A stretch of DNA of 64,000 nt from Clostridium sp. CAG:524 (GTDB lineage Bacteria; Bacillota_I; Bacilli_A; RF39; UBA660). Below the pieces are notes generated by a model. It was not told the origin of the DNA. It worked only from the letters and a program-made list of their open reading frames with translations, and did no database searches. The position numbers and the translations under genes were made by a program. Numbering within the stretch: position 1 is the stretch's first letter; every line of letters starts with the position of its first letter. The DNA lies in NCBI GenBank assembly GCA_000434555.1, contig FR880111.1:1-64000 (forward strand). Direction: 5' to 3'. Shown piece by piece: positions 25,411 to 34,420 of the stretch.

Positions 25411-28005
25411 ATGTTTAAAGAAATGAAAATGAGACAACTTCAAAAACGAGCTAATGCATTTGTTAATTCTTTAGAAGGTAAAAGTGATAAAGAAGTAGAA
25501 CAAGCATACTTAGATAATAAAGAATTTACTAATAATGAAATTGTACTTAGTTTTTTATTTTTTAAACATCCATCATTAATAAGAATATTACCACTTGATT
25601 TTCAAAAATCACGTATCAATAGTAATCTTTCAATGTTTAGAAGTGGTAGTAATGAAGCACGTAAGTCACTTGTAAGTGACTGGATAAAAGATAATAAATT
25701 CTTTATGAATGCTACTAGTATTGGTATGGATGATGAAGAATACAATAACTATTTAAAAATATATTTTAATCAAAAAGAAGATATAGTAAAACTATATATG
25801 GATGATTTAAGACGTGTAGTTGAAATATTATATCGTGAAGATGCTCGTGAAACAGAAAAAATGATAAGTGAAGAAGCAAGTAAATTCACAACTAGACAAT
25901 GGGATTTTATTGTAAAAGCAGAACCATCATTAATCAAATATGCCCCTAGTGATGTACAAGATAAATATTCACTAGATGAAAAATATATAAAATACATAAG
26001 TGGAGATGCAAAGCATAAATATATAGATGAACAAATAAAGAAAATAAAAGATAATAATGAATTATTAAATGAAGCACCTATAGATATAAAATGCGAATAT
26101 ATAAATAGATATCCATTTATGATTAACTATATAAGTAGTAATTCACTTATAGAATTATTAAAATATGATATAAACTTTATTAGATACATCAATATAACAT
26201 CATTTAAAAGAGAAGAAGATAAAAGCATAGAAATAATATATGAAATACTTTCTAATATAGAAAATAAAAGTGTAAAAGATATAGTAGATATAATGATAGA
26301 TAAAGGGCTATTTAATGCCAAAGGTAAAGTATTTAGATATGATCCTAAAAGTAATGATGTTACATATCAATATACAAAAAGACTAATTAGAATTTTACAA
26401 AATCTAAGTATAGAGCAAATAATACCACTAATACAAATAGATTCTAATTATGTTCTTCCATATGTAGTACCAGTGTATAATGACAATACTGACTTGCGAG
26501 ATAAAGAAAAAATAGTCGTTGACGCTGACTTTAGATGTTTAAATTTACTTAAAGCATATTATGGAGAAGAAATATACAATAAATATTATAAAGTAGTTAA
26601 TAAAATATATAATGATTTCTTAGCTAATTTAAATAGTTATGATTATACAAAAGATCACGATTCAATATTTGATCTCTTTAAAATACTATTCAATAAAAAT
26701 ATAATATTAAATAATTCATTTGATAAAATAAGTGTATATATAGGTATGTCAATATTTTATAAAGGCAAAGAAACTGATAGAACTCGTAAAGTAACAACAA
26801 AAGTATTAAATGAACTACTAACTAATGCATATAAAAGAAATGTAAATATAAGTAAACCATTATATGATATATCATCATTAGAAATATTTGATGAAAGATT
26901 ATCATTTATACCATATAACTTACTTAGTGATTTTAATGACTATAATTTTACTAATTTTAGTACATTATTATATATTGCTAAAAATGAAACTAATGTAAGA
27001 TTATTTAAATATTATTTAGATATAGTTTTTAGTATATATGGAGAAAACAAAGAATCACTTTATAGAGCAATAGAAAACTTTACATATTATAAAGAAATAA
27101 TAAGAGATATTATAGATAAAGATTTAAATGATGAAGAAACTAAAAATCTTATAGATTTAATCGCAACATTTGGTAACTTTAATAATATTACTAAAAAGAG
27201 TGAACTATCTAGTTATGATTTAACAACAGTAAAAAACTTTGTAAGTGAATTATCAATGCTTAAAGATACAGATACAAGTATTTATAGTAATTTACTTAGT
27301 AATTACTTATTTGGTAAAGCATATGATATACAAGGAAATCATGGCTATTTAGAAATATCAACTATAAAACAACTAATTAATATATTTGATATAGAATCAT
27401 TAGAAAACTTTGAAATAGATGGTTCTAAAGTATTTAATAAAGAAGAAATAGATTTCTATACATTATTAATAGTAATGTTTAAAAATATATCTCTTGATAT
27501 AGTATTTGAATATGTAAATAATTTAATGAATGATAATTATAAAAGAAATATAATGTTTAGTATCAATTTCTTTAATAAAATAAAAAAATATAAAAGAAAT
27601 ATCATTAATGATAATATTGTTACTATTAATGATATTATAGAACTATATAATGAAAGTCCTGATGTAGTAAAATATGAAAATAAAAATGGCGTTGATATTT
27701 ATACAGTAGTAGGTCAAGATTTCAAAGTACTTTGTTCAGCTAATGATGATGGTATTAATTATAGATATGTAAATGTATCATCTTTAGGATTAAATTCATA
27801 TGGTTATGGTAAATTAGTAAATGATTATAGTGTTAGATTTAGTGAAGATAAAGATGGATACATCATTAAAGTAAATAAAGATAATAAAGAAAAAATAAAT
27901 ATGAAAGCAGAATCTATAATAGTTGTAGGTAAACTTACTGATGATTTAATTAATATTGCTAAAACTAATAATTTAAAGATTATTTATGTAGAAGGTAGGT
28001 GGTAA
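25411..28005 (+). CDS. Large helical cytosolic protein of unknown function
   Basis: 864 residues with no signal peptide, membrane helix or recognised motif. It is rich in Lys, Asp, Asn, Ile and Tyr. Long helical stretches suggest an alpha-solenoid-like or scaffold protein: the phrases AEPSLIKYAPSDVQDKYSL and APIDIKCEYINRYPFMINYI echo each other near residues 170 and 224, as does HPSLIRILPLDFQKSRI near 54. These look like three degenerate repeats of about 40-110 spacing. The last 100 residues form a beta-rich end (VVGQDFKVLCSANDDGINYRYV). A 55-residue gene follows directly and is probably co-expressed. Confidence 0.7.
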   Translation: MFKEMKMRQLQKRANAFVNSLEGKSDKEVEQAYLDNKEFTNNEIVLSFLFFKHPSLIRILPLDFQKSRINSNLSMFRSGSNEARKSLVSDWIKDNKFFMNATSIGMDDEEYNNYLKIYFNQKEDIVKLYMDDLRRVVEILYREDARETEKMISEEASKFTTRQWDFIVKAEPSLIKYAPSDVQDKYSLDEKYIKYISGDAKHKYIDEQIKKIKDNNELLNEAPIDIKCEYINRYPFMINYISSNSLIELLKYDINFIRYINITSFKREEDKSIEIIYEILSNIENKSVKDIVDIMIDKGLFNAKGKVFRYDPKSNDVTYQYTKRLIRILQNLSIEQIIPLIQIDSNYVLPYVVPVYNDNTDLRDKEKIVVDADFRCLNLLKAYYGEEIYNKYYKVVNKIYNDFLANLNSYDYTKDHDSIFDLFKILFNKNIILNNSFDKISVYIGMSIFYKGKETDRTRKVTTKVLNELLTNAYKRNVNISKPLYDISSLEIFDERLSFIPYNLLSDFNDYNFTNFSTLLYIAKNETNVRLFKYYLDIVFSIYGENKESLYRAIENFTYYKEIIRDIIDKDLNDEETKNLIDLIATFGNFNNITKKSELSSYDLTTVKNFVSELSMLKDTDTSIYSNLLSNYLFGKAYDIQGNHGYLEISTIKQLINIFDIESLENFEIDGSKVFNKEEIDFYTLLIVMFKNISLDIVFEYVNNLMNDNYKRNIMFSINFFNKIKKYKRNIINDNIVTINDIIELYNESPDVVKYENKNGVDIYTVVGQDFKVLCSANDDGINYRYVNVSSLGLNSYGYGKLVNDYSVRFSEDKDGYIIKVNKDNKEKINMKAESIIVVGKLTDDLINIAKTNNLKIIYVEGRW

Positions 28006-28007
28006 TA

Positions 28008-28175
28008 ATGATAGATAAGATCAAAGATAAAATAAATATTTTAAAAATGGATACCACTACCTGTAAAAAATTAATTAATAATTATGTTTCTATAAAGAAA
28101 GTACAAGAATTAAATGAGAATAATCCTTCTTTTAAAAAAATAAATGATAAGAAAAAAGAAGAAATTTATGATTAG
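28008..28175 (+). CDS. Small basic protein (55 aa) of unknown function
   Basis: ATG at 28008 to TAG at 28175, 2 nt after the stop of the 864-residue gene, with GGTAGGTGG as RBS inside that gene's end. The product is lysine-rich and helical (MIDKIKDKINILKMDTTT ... KKKEEIYD). Tight coupling and the terminator behind it support a real gene; nothing indicates function. Confidence 0.6.
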   Translation: MIDKIKDKINILKMDTTTCKKLINNYVSIKKVQELNENNPSFKKINDKKKEEIYD

Positions 28176-28196
28176 GAGAGATGAATAATCTCTCTT
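28176..28196 (+). terminator. Terminator after the 55-aa gene
   Basis: GAGAGAT (28176-28182), loop GAATA, ATCTCTC (28188-28194), then a T-rich stretch. Moderate strength. Confidence 0.6.
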
Positions 28197-28238
28197 ATTC
28201 TACTTTATGAAGATATTTATTTTTAATATGAAATATGC

Positions 28239-28251
28239 TACAATATATTTA
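28239..28251 (+). promoter_or_regulatory. -10 box placing the start of transcription on the ATG (leaderless)
   Basis: TACAAT at 28239-28244 lies only 6 nt before the ATG at 28251, with no ribosome binding site between. The transcript should begin at or next to the start codon. Confidence 0.5.
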
Positions 28252-30509
28252 TGAATAAGATAATAAATGGTAGTAATAAATATTTATTAATAATTGAAAT
28301 GCTAGTAGTAATTAGCATTGTTTTAAGTATAACATATTCTAATTATTTTGTAGAATCAAGTAATCATAGAGCAGCTGAAATGTATATAGGAAGTCTTAAG
28401 TATTCTATGAAGATAGATTCTAATGAAACAAATACTTTATCACTAAAACCTGGTGTTACTGTTATTGATGTTGATGTAAACAATTTAAATCCTGTTGATA
28501 CTTATTATAAATTACTTTATTTAAATAATTCTAATTTAGAAATAAAATATTTTAGTGAAACAAAAGATACTGATGAAGTTAAAACAAGTTATAAAAGTCC
28601 TAATGATAGTGTTACAAGTAGTAATACTAATAATTTAAAATTATTTATTAGAAATAATAGTGATACTAATCAAGATGTTAGCTTTTCATTAAAAGGTGGT
28701 TATATAAATAATACACTTAGTGATATAAGCGTACCTAGTGGTTATAGTGAAATAACTATTGATAATAGTAGTAATAATACATATTTTTGTAAGACTAGTG
28801 ATACCCTTACACAAGGACTTGAGTATGTTAATGGGCAATATACTTATGGTTATATGAAAGAAGGACACAATTCTTCATCTGGTCTTGCTTGGAGTAATAT
28901 TTCAAATGATGGATGGGGCGTACAACTAACTGATAAAGCAAGTACAGACGCTATAACTAGTAAAATATGCTCATATATAAATAATAAACCATTAGTATCG
29001 GCTGCTGGTACATTTAATAAAAGTAAAGCAACAATATTGAATTTAGATGGCTTAAATACAAGTAATATAATAAATATGAATGGGATGTTTAGTAATACTC
29101 AGATAACAACATTAGATGTAAGCAAATTTAATACAAGTAATGTAAAAGATATGGGTTGGATGTTTTCTGGTAGTCAAGCAACAGCATTAGATTTAAGTAA
29201 TTTTAATACTAGTAATGTAACAAATATGGAAGGAATGTTTAATAAAAGTGAAGCAACAGCATTAGATTTAAGTAATTTTAATACTAGTAATGTAACAAAT
29301 ATGCGTTGGATGTTTTCTAACAGTCAAGCAACAACATTAGATTTAAGTAATTTTAATACTAGCAATGTAACAAATATGGAAGAAATGTTTTATAAAAGTC
29401 AAGCAACAACATTAGATGTAAGCAGTTTTAATACAAGTAATGTAACTAACATGAAGTATATGTTTGGTAATATTCCAGCAATAACGATAGATGTAAGCAA
29501 ATTTAATACAAGCAAAGTAACTAATATGTATGCCATGTTTTATAGAAGCCAAATAACAACATTAGATTTAAGTAGTTTTGATACAAGTAATGTAACTGAT
29601 ATGAGTTTTATGTTTAATAACTCTATCAAATTGAAAACTATATATGCTAGCAACAAATTTAAAACTGATTTAGTTACATCAAGTAGTAATATGTTTTATA
29701 ATTCTACTTTATTAGTTGGAGGTTCAGGCACAACTTATAATTCAAGTTATGTTGATAAAACATATGCTAGAATAGATGGAGGAACAAGTAGGCCTGGGTA
29801 TTTTACTGACATTGCTAACAAGCCTTCTACTTTTGGAACTGATGATTGGGCAACAATAGTTAACTCAGTAAAAGCAGGTAATACTAATCATTATAAAGTA
29901 GGTGATACTAAGATAGTAAATTTAGGAACATATGGTACTCATACAATACGTGTATCAAATACTACAACACCAAGTGAATGTTCAAATACAAATTTTTCAC
30001 AAAGTGCATGTGGATTTGTACTTGAGTTTGAAGATATAATTACAACGCATGTGATTAATACAACAAGTTCAAATAAAAATGGCTGGCCTGCAAGCAGTAT
30101 GAGAACATTTGTAAATAATGATATATATAATGCATTACCAGCTGATTTAAGAAATGGAATAATAAATACAACAACAATATCTAGTCATGGAAGTAGTGAT
30201 TCAGCTAACTTTTTATCTACTGATAAACTATATTTACTTGCTACAGCTGAATTATATGAAAATGGTGAAGACATTGACACAGCTAAAAATTTGACTAGGC
30301 AACTTGACTATTATAAATCAATTGGTGTTACTATAAATAGTTATTCTGGAGCAATAAAAAAAAGTGGAACTACCGCAACGGACTGGTGGTTACGTTCATT
30401 TTATAAAACAAATAATCAACATGTATATAGCGTACTAAGAACAGGAAGAGTTGCTCACAGCATGGCTAGTTTATCAATAGGCGTTTCACCTGCATTTAGA
30501 ATAGACTAA
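28251..30509 (+). CDS. BspA-like surface protein with DUF285 repeats and DUF6273 domain
   Basis: 752 residues. One hydrophobic helix at about 10-29 (pilin-like IIEMLVVISIVLSITYS) leads to an external N-domain (30-240). Eight tandem 25-residue DUF285 units follow, with pattern TSNVTNMxxMF...LDLSNFN, encoded at 29058-29658 with 75-nt DNA periodicity. The C-terminal 200 residues match DUF6273: WATIVNSVKAG ... SSMRTFVNNDIYNALP ... WWLRS ... VGVSPAFRID near the end, here with Ile before Gly (SIGVSPAF). Proteins of this type are surface adhesins in mycoplasma-like and gut Firmicutes. A broken relative lies at 24063. Leaderless start. Confidence 0.85.
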   Translation: MNKIINGSNKYLLIIEMLVVISIVLSITYSNYFVESSNHRAAEMYIGSLKYSMKIDSNETNTLSLKPGVTVIDVDVNNLNPVDTYYKLLYLNNSNLEIKYFSETKDTDEVKTSYKSPNDSVTSSNTNNLKLFIRNNSDTNQDVSFSLKGGYINNTLSDISVPSGYSEITIDNSSNNTYFCKTSDTLTQGLEYVNGQYTYGYMKEGHNSSSGLAWSNISNDGWGVQLTDKASTDAITSKICSYINNKPLVSAAGTFNKSKATILNLDGLNTSNIINMNGMFSNTQITTLDVSKFNTSNVKDMGWMFSGSQATALDLSNFNTSNVTNMEGMFNKSEATALDLSNFNTSNVTNMRWMFSNSQATTLDLSNFNTSNVTNMEEMFYKSQATTLDVSSFNTSNVTNMKYMFGNIPAITIDVSKFNTSKVTNMYAMFYRSQITTLDLSSFDTSNVTDMSFMFNNSIKLKTIYASNKFKTDLVTSSSNMFYNSTLLVGGSGTTYNSSYVDKTYARIDGGTSRPGYFTDIANKPSTFGTDDWATIVNSVKAGNTNHYKVGDTKIVNLGTYGTHTIRVSNTTTPSECSNTNFSQSACGFVLEFEDIITTHVINTTSSNKNGWPASSMRTFVNNDIYNALPADLRNGIINTTTISSHGSSDSANFLSTDKLYLLATAELYENGEDIDTAKNLTRQLDYYKSIGVTINSYSGAIKKSGTTATDWWLRSFYKTNNQHVYSVLRTGRVAHSMASLSIGVSPAFRID
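29058..29658 (+). repeat. Eight 75-nt coding repeats (DUF285)
   Basis: Tandem in-frame repeats within the BspA-like gene. Middle copies are nearly identical at DNA level (TTTAATACTAGTAATGTAAC core), which would favour slippage or copy-number change. Confidence 0.85.
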
Positions 30510-30513
30510 ACAA

Positions 30514-30543
30514 AAAAGATAATCACACTTAGATTATCTTTTT
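30514..30543 (+). terminator. Bidirectional terminator between the BspA-like and HD genes
   Basis: GATAATC (30518-30524) pairs with GATTATC (30532-30538) around a 7-nt loop, flanked by A6 and T5. It serves converging genes on both strands. Confidence 0.88.
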
Positions 30544-30561
30544 AATTTCATATAATATAAA

Positions 30562-31131
30562 TTAATCAGCAATATCATTATTTTCAAATTTAATATTTAA
30601 AAATTTTCTACTAGCTAAATAGTCTGCCATATGTACAAAACATTGATACTTAGTTTTAGGTCTTTGTAATACTTCATTACCATTATAATCAGTTGTCCAT
30701 GGTCCCATGTGTGTTTCAACACAACTACAAACTAAATTTAATTCATCATCAGTAAGTTCTAATTTATCTTTATTATCTCTTACAAATTTACTTATTTGAA
30801 GTGGATGATCAAATGCAGTATACTTATCATGATTAATACCATTTTTAAGTCCATCATGTATAGTAAGAGCAAACAATAATAAGTCTTTTTCATCACTTGT
30901 AAAATTATTAATAGCTGAATCTTGTAATAATTCATAAGCAATTCTTACTGCTGCCTTAGTATGTCTAACAAGACCTTTATCACCCAAAGTAAATTCTGGA
31001 TGATATTTACCAGTAGATGATGCAGGTATATGATAGAAATAATCTGGTAATAAATCTAATATTGTTATAAGACTATTTCTTATTCTTTCATTTTTTATAT
31101 AACTTATTTCTTTATTAAATTCTATGTGCAT
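30562..31131 (-). CDS. HD-domain phosphohydrolase
   Basis: 189 residues, soluble. HD-superfamily metal ligands are visible: GLVRHTKAAVRIAYELL (first His), ALTIHDGLKNG (His-Asp pair), FDHPLQI and VETHMGPW (further His), with a late Asp in HMADYLASR. Such proteins hydrolyse nucleotides or phosphodiesters, but the exact substrate is not predictable. It is monocistronic with RBS AGAGGT, divergent from queG. Confidence 0.85.
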   Translation of the reverse strand: MHIEFNKEISYIKNERIRNSLITILDLLPDYFYHIPASSTGKYHPEFTLGDKGLVRHTKAAVRIAYELLQDSAINNFTSDEKDLLLFALTIHDGLKNGINHDKYTAFDHPLQISKFVRDNKDKLELTDDELNLVCSCVETHMGPWTTDYNGNEVLQRPKTKYQCFVHMADYLASRKFLNIKFENNDIAD

Positions 31132-31186
31132 AATTAAAACCTCTATTAAATTATAATATAAAATTATATTTTTTTCTATATAAATG

Positions 31187-31201
31187 TGTTATGATCTAAA
31201 T
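31187..31201 (+). promoter_or_regulatory. Extended -10 promoter of queG, leaderless
   Basis: TGTTATGAT at 31187-31195 ends 6 nt before the ATG at 31202, and no RBS is present. This argues against the in-frame ATG at 31184, which overlaps the promoter, and for a leaderless start at 31202. Confidence 0.6.
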
Positions 31202-32074
31202 ATGAAAGAAGAAATTATTAATATAAGTAAAAATATAGATATTGATATAATTGGATTTTGTGATACAAAGAACTTAATAGTTCCATATGATAAATATAAA
31301 TTACAAGACGAACTTAGTTACAAAAGTACTTTTCAAGTAGGTAATATTGCTGATAAAGATTTATCAAATGAAAAATATAATATATATAATACTGCTATAG
31401 TGATAGGTGTATCATATAAAAAAGTAGATATGAGCGATAAATCTAAAGTATATTTAAGTAGTTGTAGTATAGGTGAAGACTATCATATTGTACTTAAAAA
31501 TAAACTTGAAGTAATAAAAGAATATCTTGAAGCAAAGGGTTATATTGGCAAAATATTTGTTGATAATAATCCTCTTGATGAAAGACTTTTAGCATATAAT
31601 GCTGGTCTTGGATTCTTTGGTATAAATAATTTATTAATAAATGAAAAACTAGGTTCATATTTTTATATTGGAGTACTACTAACAAATGCATCTATTTCTA
31701 GCAATAAAATAATAGATAGTAAATGTATAAATTGTGGACTATGTAAAAAAGTATGTCCTTTAGGAGCAATAAATGATAATAATATACTTGATTCTACTAA
31801 ATGTATAAGTTATTTAAACCAAAAGAAAAATATAACAGAAGAAGAAAGCGAATACTTTGATAATTGTATTTATGGATGTGATAAATGTATAAGTATATGT
31901 CCTTATAATAAAAATATAGAAGTTCTTAATAATGAAGGAATAAATCCATATGAATTTTTAAATATGGATAATAACGAATATGATAAAAAATATTCTAATA
32001 AATCTTGCTACTGGAGAGGCAAAAAAGTTCTTGATAGAAATATAAATATTTATTTAAATCATTTGAAAAAGTAA
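31202..32074 (+). CDS. queG: Epoxyqueuosine reductase QueG
   Basis: About 290 residues. Reduces epoxyqueuosine to queuosine in tRNA using cobalamin and two [4Fe-4S] clusters, the last step of queuosine synthesis. The clusters are marked by CINCGLCKKVCP and by CIYGCDKCISICP. The catalytic region DNNPLDERLLAYNAGLGFFG matches the QueG D-x-x-P-x-x-E-R block. The start at 31202 (MKEEIINIS) is chosen over 31184 because a -10 box occupies the upstream region. No other queuosine genes are in the window. Confidence 0.9.
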   Translation: MKEEIINISKNIDIDIIGFCDTKNLIVPYDKYKLQDELSYKSTFQVGNIADKDLSNEKYNIYNTAIVIGVSYKKVDMSDKSKVYLSSCSIGEDYHIVLKNKLEVIKEYLEAKGYIGKIFVDNNPLDERLLAYNAGLGFFGINNLLINEKLGSYFYIGVLLTNASISSNKIIDSKCINCGLCKKVCPLGAINDNNILDSTKCISYLNQKKNITEEESEYFDNCIYGCDKCISICPYNKNIEVLNNEGINPYEFLNMDNNEYDKKYSNKSCYWRGKKVLDRNINIYLNHLKK

Positions 32075-32116
32075 TAATATTGTGTTAAAATTATATTAAT
32101 GATAAGGAGAAGAAAA

Positions 32117-32632
32117 ATGAAAAAAAGTGATAAAAAAGTAACTGGTCGTAACTATTTTATAGTTATAGTTGTATCTATACTTATAATGGTAGTTGTGTTA
32201 TATGCTAGAACATTTTATTTAAATTATAAAAATAATAAAGTAAATATAAGTATATTTGATGATCAAAAAATTAATCAAATTAATAGTGATGACTTTGATT
32301 ATGCATTAAGTGAAACTAGTAGTGAAATGATATTATATGTAAGTTACACAGGATCAAGTGAAATAAGAAATATAGAAGATAGATTATATAAAGAAATAGA
32401 AAAGAAAAATCTTACTGATAAAATAATTTATTGGAATGTAACTAATAGTAAAAATAGTGAATATATAAACACTTTAAGAAAAAGATTTCCTGAAATAAAA
32501 GATCAAATTAATACAGCACCATTATTTATATATATTAAAGATGGAAAAGGCGTTGAAGCCATGAGCAGTGAACTAAAAAAAGTTGACTATAAAGTATTTA
32601 ATAAATTGGTGAGTAAGTACAATATTGAATAG
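32117..32632 (+). CDS. Membrane-anchored thioredoxin-fold protein without CxxC
   Basis: 171 residues from ATG 32117, which has AAGGAG at 32104-32109; an ATG at 32099 lacks an RBS. One membrane helix (about residues 15-34) is followed by an extracellular domain with thioredoxin-like order: EMILYVSYTGSSEIRNIEDRL, IIYWNVTNS, then TAPLFIYIKDGKGVE with the cis-Pro position. The active-site cysteines are replaced (Y-T-G-S-S). It cannot do dithiol exchange and may bind partners or be a remnant function. It follows queG by 42 nt. Confidence 0.65.
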   Translation: MKKSDKKVTGRNYFIVIVVSILIMVVVLYARTFYLNYKNNKVNISIFDDQKINQINSDDFDYALSETSSEMILYVSYTGSSEIRNIEDRLYKEIEKKNLTDKIIYWNVTNSKNSEYINTLRKRFPEIKDQINTAPLFIYIKDGKGVEAMSSELKKVDYKVFNKLVSKYNIE

Positions 32633-32652
32633 AAGCTTTTAGCTTCTTTTTT
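32632..32652 (+). terminator. Terminator of the queG/thioredoxin-like unit
   Basis: GAAGCT (32632-32637), loop TTT, AGCTTC (32641-32646), T6. It starts on the G of the TAG stop codon. Confidence 0.9.
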
Positions 32653-32665
32653 ACTAAAATTGCTT

Positions 32666-32767
32666 GATTTTCACCTGAAATTATTATAAAACGATAAAAA
32701 GTGGTGAAAATCTGATATATTGATCATAAAAAACTAATGAATATTTACTATCAAATAAATATTCATT
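32666..32767. other. Structured intergenic segment with two inverted repeats
   Basis: GATTTTCACC (32666-32675) and GGTGAAAATC (32703-32712) form 10-bp arms 27 nt apart. AATGAATATTTA (32736-32747) and TAAATATTCATT (32756-32767) form a perfect 12-bp stem with an 8-nt loop and T-rich flanks on both strands. No reading frame lies here. It could be a small RNA with its own terminator, an operator, or a decayed mobile-element end. Confidence 0.45.
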
Positions 32768-32812
32768 TTTATTTTGATTTATGATAAAATTATTTTAATA
32801 GGAGAATAAGAT

Positions 32813-34420
32813 ATGAAAGAGTATTTAATTATTTCTATAAAAGATAATGTTCTTACATATGATTATAGAAATATTGATGAATCATTAAATAAATATATTA
32901 ATAAGAATGAGTTTATTAATAATACTCTATATTTTTCTATGAAATATTATAGTAATAATTATGAAAAAGTTATTGATTTAATAAAAAGAAACTATAGTGG
33001 AATTGACACTATGAATGTAAGACACCTAGTAACATTTAAATATGTTGTTATTATGATGATAAGACTTAAAATGTCTTATTTAAAATTAGATATACCATCT
33101 ACTATAAGTTTATCTGATTATGAATTATTTTTAACAGTTAATACATTAAAACAAATAGATTGTTATTTTATGCCAATATTTATTAAAGAAAAATTTAATA
33201 ATAAAAATGTAGTAGTTAATCTATATAATCATAATAAAATAAGTGATAGATTTATGATATCACAAGATTCACTTGACTATGAAACTTTATATTATAGAAA
33301 GACACTTGAAATAAAAGAAGAATATCCAGGTATTTTAGATGATATAAAAGAATTCCTAAGAATAAATTATAATTTAAAATCTATACATATATATGTATTC
33401 TCTAAAGATTTAATAAATAATATAATTAATCTTGTTAAAAATGATGAATCAAGAAATATAATAGTATTCTTACATCAAGGAAAAGATAAAGGTAATTTTA
33501 TTGTTAATAACTTTGCTTGGTTAAAAGAATTAAATAAAAAATGTAAAAAAGATTATACATGTGAATTTAGAATATTATATTCTAATGATTTTATACGTAA
33601 TAATTTATTTAAGCAACTTACATTTAATAATTTAAAACTTATGTCTATAATGGCAGTATATGTAAGTGTAGTATGTTTACTTATATTTAAATCATATGAA
33701 TACATAGAAAAGATGGCTATTGATGAAGTAAATCAAGAAATAATAAATAGTTCATTTGCACTACCTAATAATGATTCAAAAGAAGAACTTACTAATGGTG
33801 GAGTAGAACTTGATCAAAAATTAAATGATAAACAAGTAAAAGATAAATATTCATTTGATAAAGTATTTCCTAAACTTAAAAAAATCAATAAAGAAACAGT
33901 AGGTTATTTAGTAGTAAATGGTACCAATATAAATTATCCTTTAGTACAACATAGTGATAATAGTTATTACTTAAAAAGAGATTTCTATAAGAAAAAAACT
34001 AGTATGGGATGGATATATTTAGATTATAGAAATGATATAGAAAATCTTAATGATAATAGTATTATATATGGACATAGTATGTTAAATGGTACAATGTTTG
34101 GTACATTATATAGAGTCATAAATAGTAGTTTTAGAAAAAATAATGAAAACATGATTATATCATTAGATACACCAACTAAATCATATAAATTCAAAATATT
34201 CTCAGCATATAGAGTAGATTATACTACTGACTACTTAGTTAATAACTTTAATAGTAAAGAAGAATTTGATTCTTTTGTTAAATTAATAAAAGGAAGAAGT
34301 TCATTTAAAGCAAAAGATAAAGTAGAATATGGAGATAAAATACTTACACTATCAACTTGTGCTGGTGGCGGTAATAGAAGAATGGTAGTACATGCAGTAC
34401 TTATAAAGGATGGTGAATAA
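32813..34420 (+). CDS. Class B sortase fused to a large N-terminal cytosolic domain
   Basis: 535 residues. Residues 1-280 are an unrecognised soluble domain, possibly two similar halves. A membrane helix lies at about 281-300. From about 340 on it is a sortase B: TVGYLVVNGTNINYPLVQ, His421 in IIYGHSML, Cys516 in LSTCAGGGNRR and the Arg just after. Ordinary SrtB is about 230-260 residues with only a short cytosolic tail, so the N-domain is an unusual addition. It heads a surface operon (34420-41397), but no LPXTG- or NPQTN-like sorting signal is evident in those products; the substrate may be elsewhere. Confidence 0.88.
   Translation: MKEYLIISIKDNVLTYDYRNIDESLNKYINKNEFINNTLYFSMKYYSNNYEKVIDLIKRNYSGIDTMNVRHLVTFKYVVIMMIRLKMSYLKLDIPSTISLSDYELFLTVNTLKQIDCYFMPIFIKEKFNNKNVVVNLYNHNKISDRFMISQDSLDYETLYYRKTLEIKEEYPGILDDIKEFLRINYNLKSIHIYVFSKDLINNIINLVKNDESRNIIVFLHQGKDKGNFIVNNFAWLKELNKKCKKDYTCEFRILYSNDFIRNNLFKQLTFNNLKLMSIMAVYVSVVCLLIFKSYEYIEKMAIDEVNQEIINSSFALPNNDSKEELTNGGVELDQKLNDKQVKDKYSFDKVFPKLKKINKETVGYLVVNGTNINYPLVQHSDNSYYLKRDFYKKKTSMGWIYLDYRNDIENLNDNSIIYGHSMLNGTMFGTLYRVINSSFRKNNENMIISLDTPTKSYKFKIFSAYRVDYTTDYLVNNFNSKEEFDSFVKLIKGRSSFKAKDKVEYGDKILTLSTCAGGGNRRMVVHAVLIKDGE

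Noticed and set aside
29058..29658. CRISPR-like array
   Set aside because: The 75-nt periodic sequence is in frame and codes for DUF285 units; there are no spacers and no cas genes.
31184..31201. Upstream start of queG (MCYDLN...)
   Set aside because: The ATG lies before and the codons run through the TGTTATGAT promoter element, and there is no RBS; the next ATG at 31202 fits the family better.
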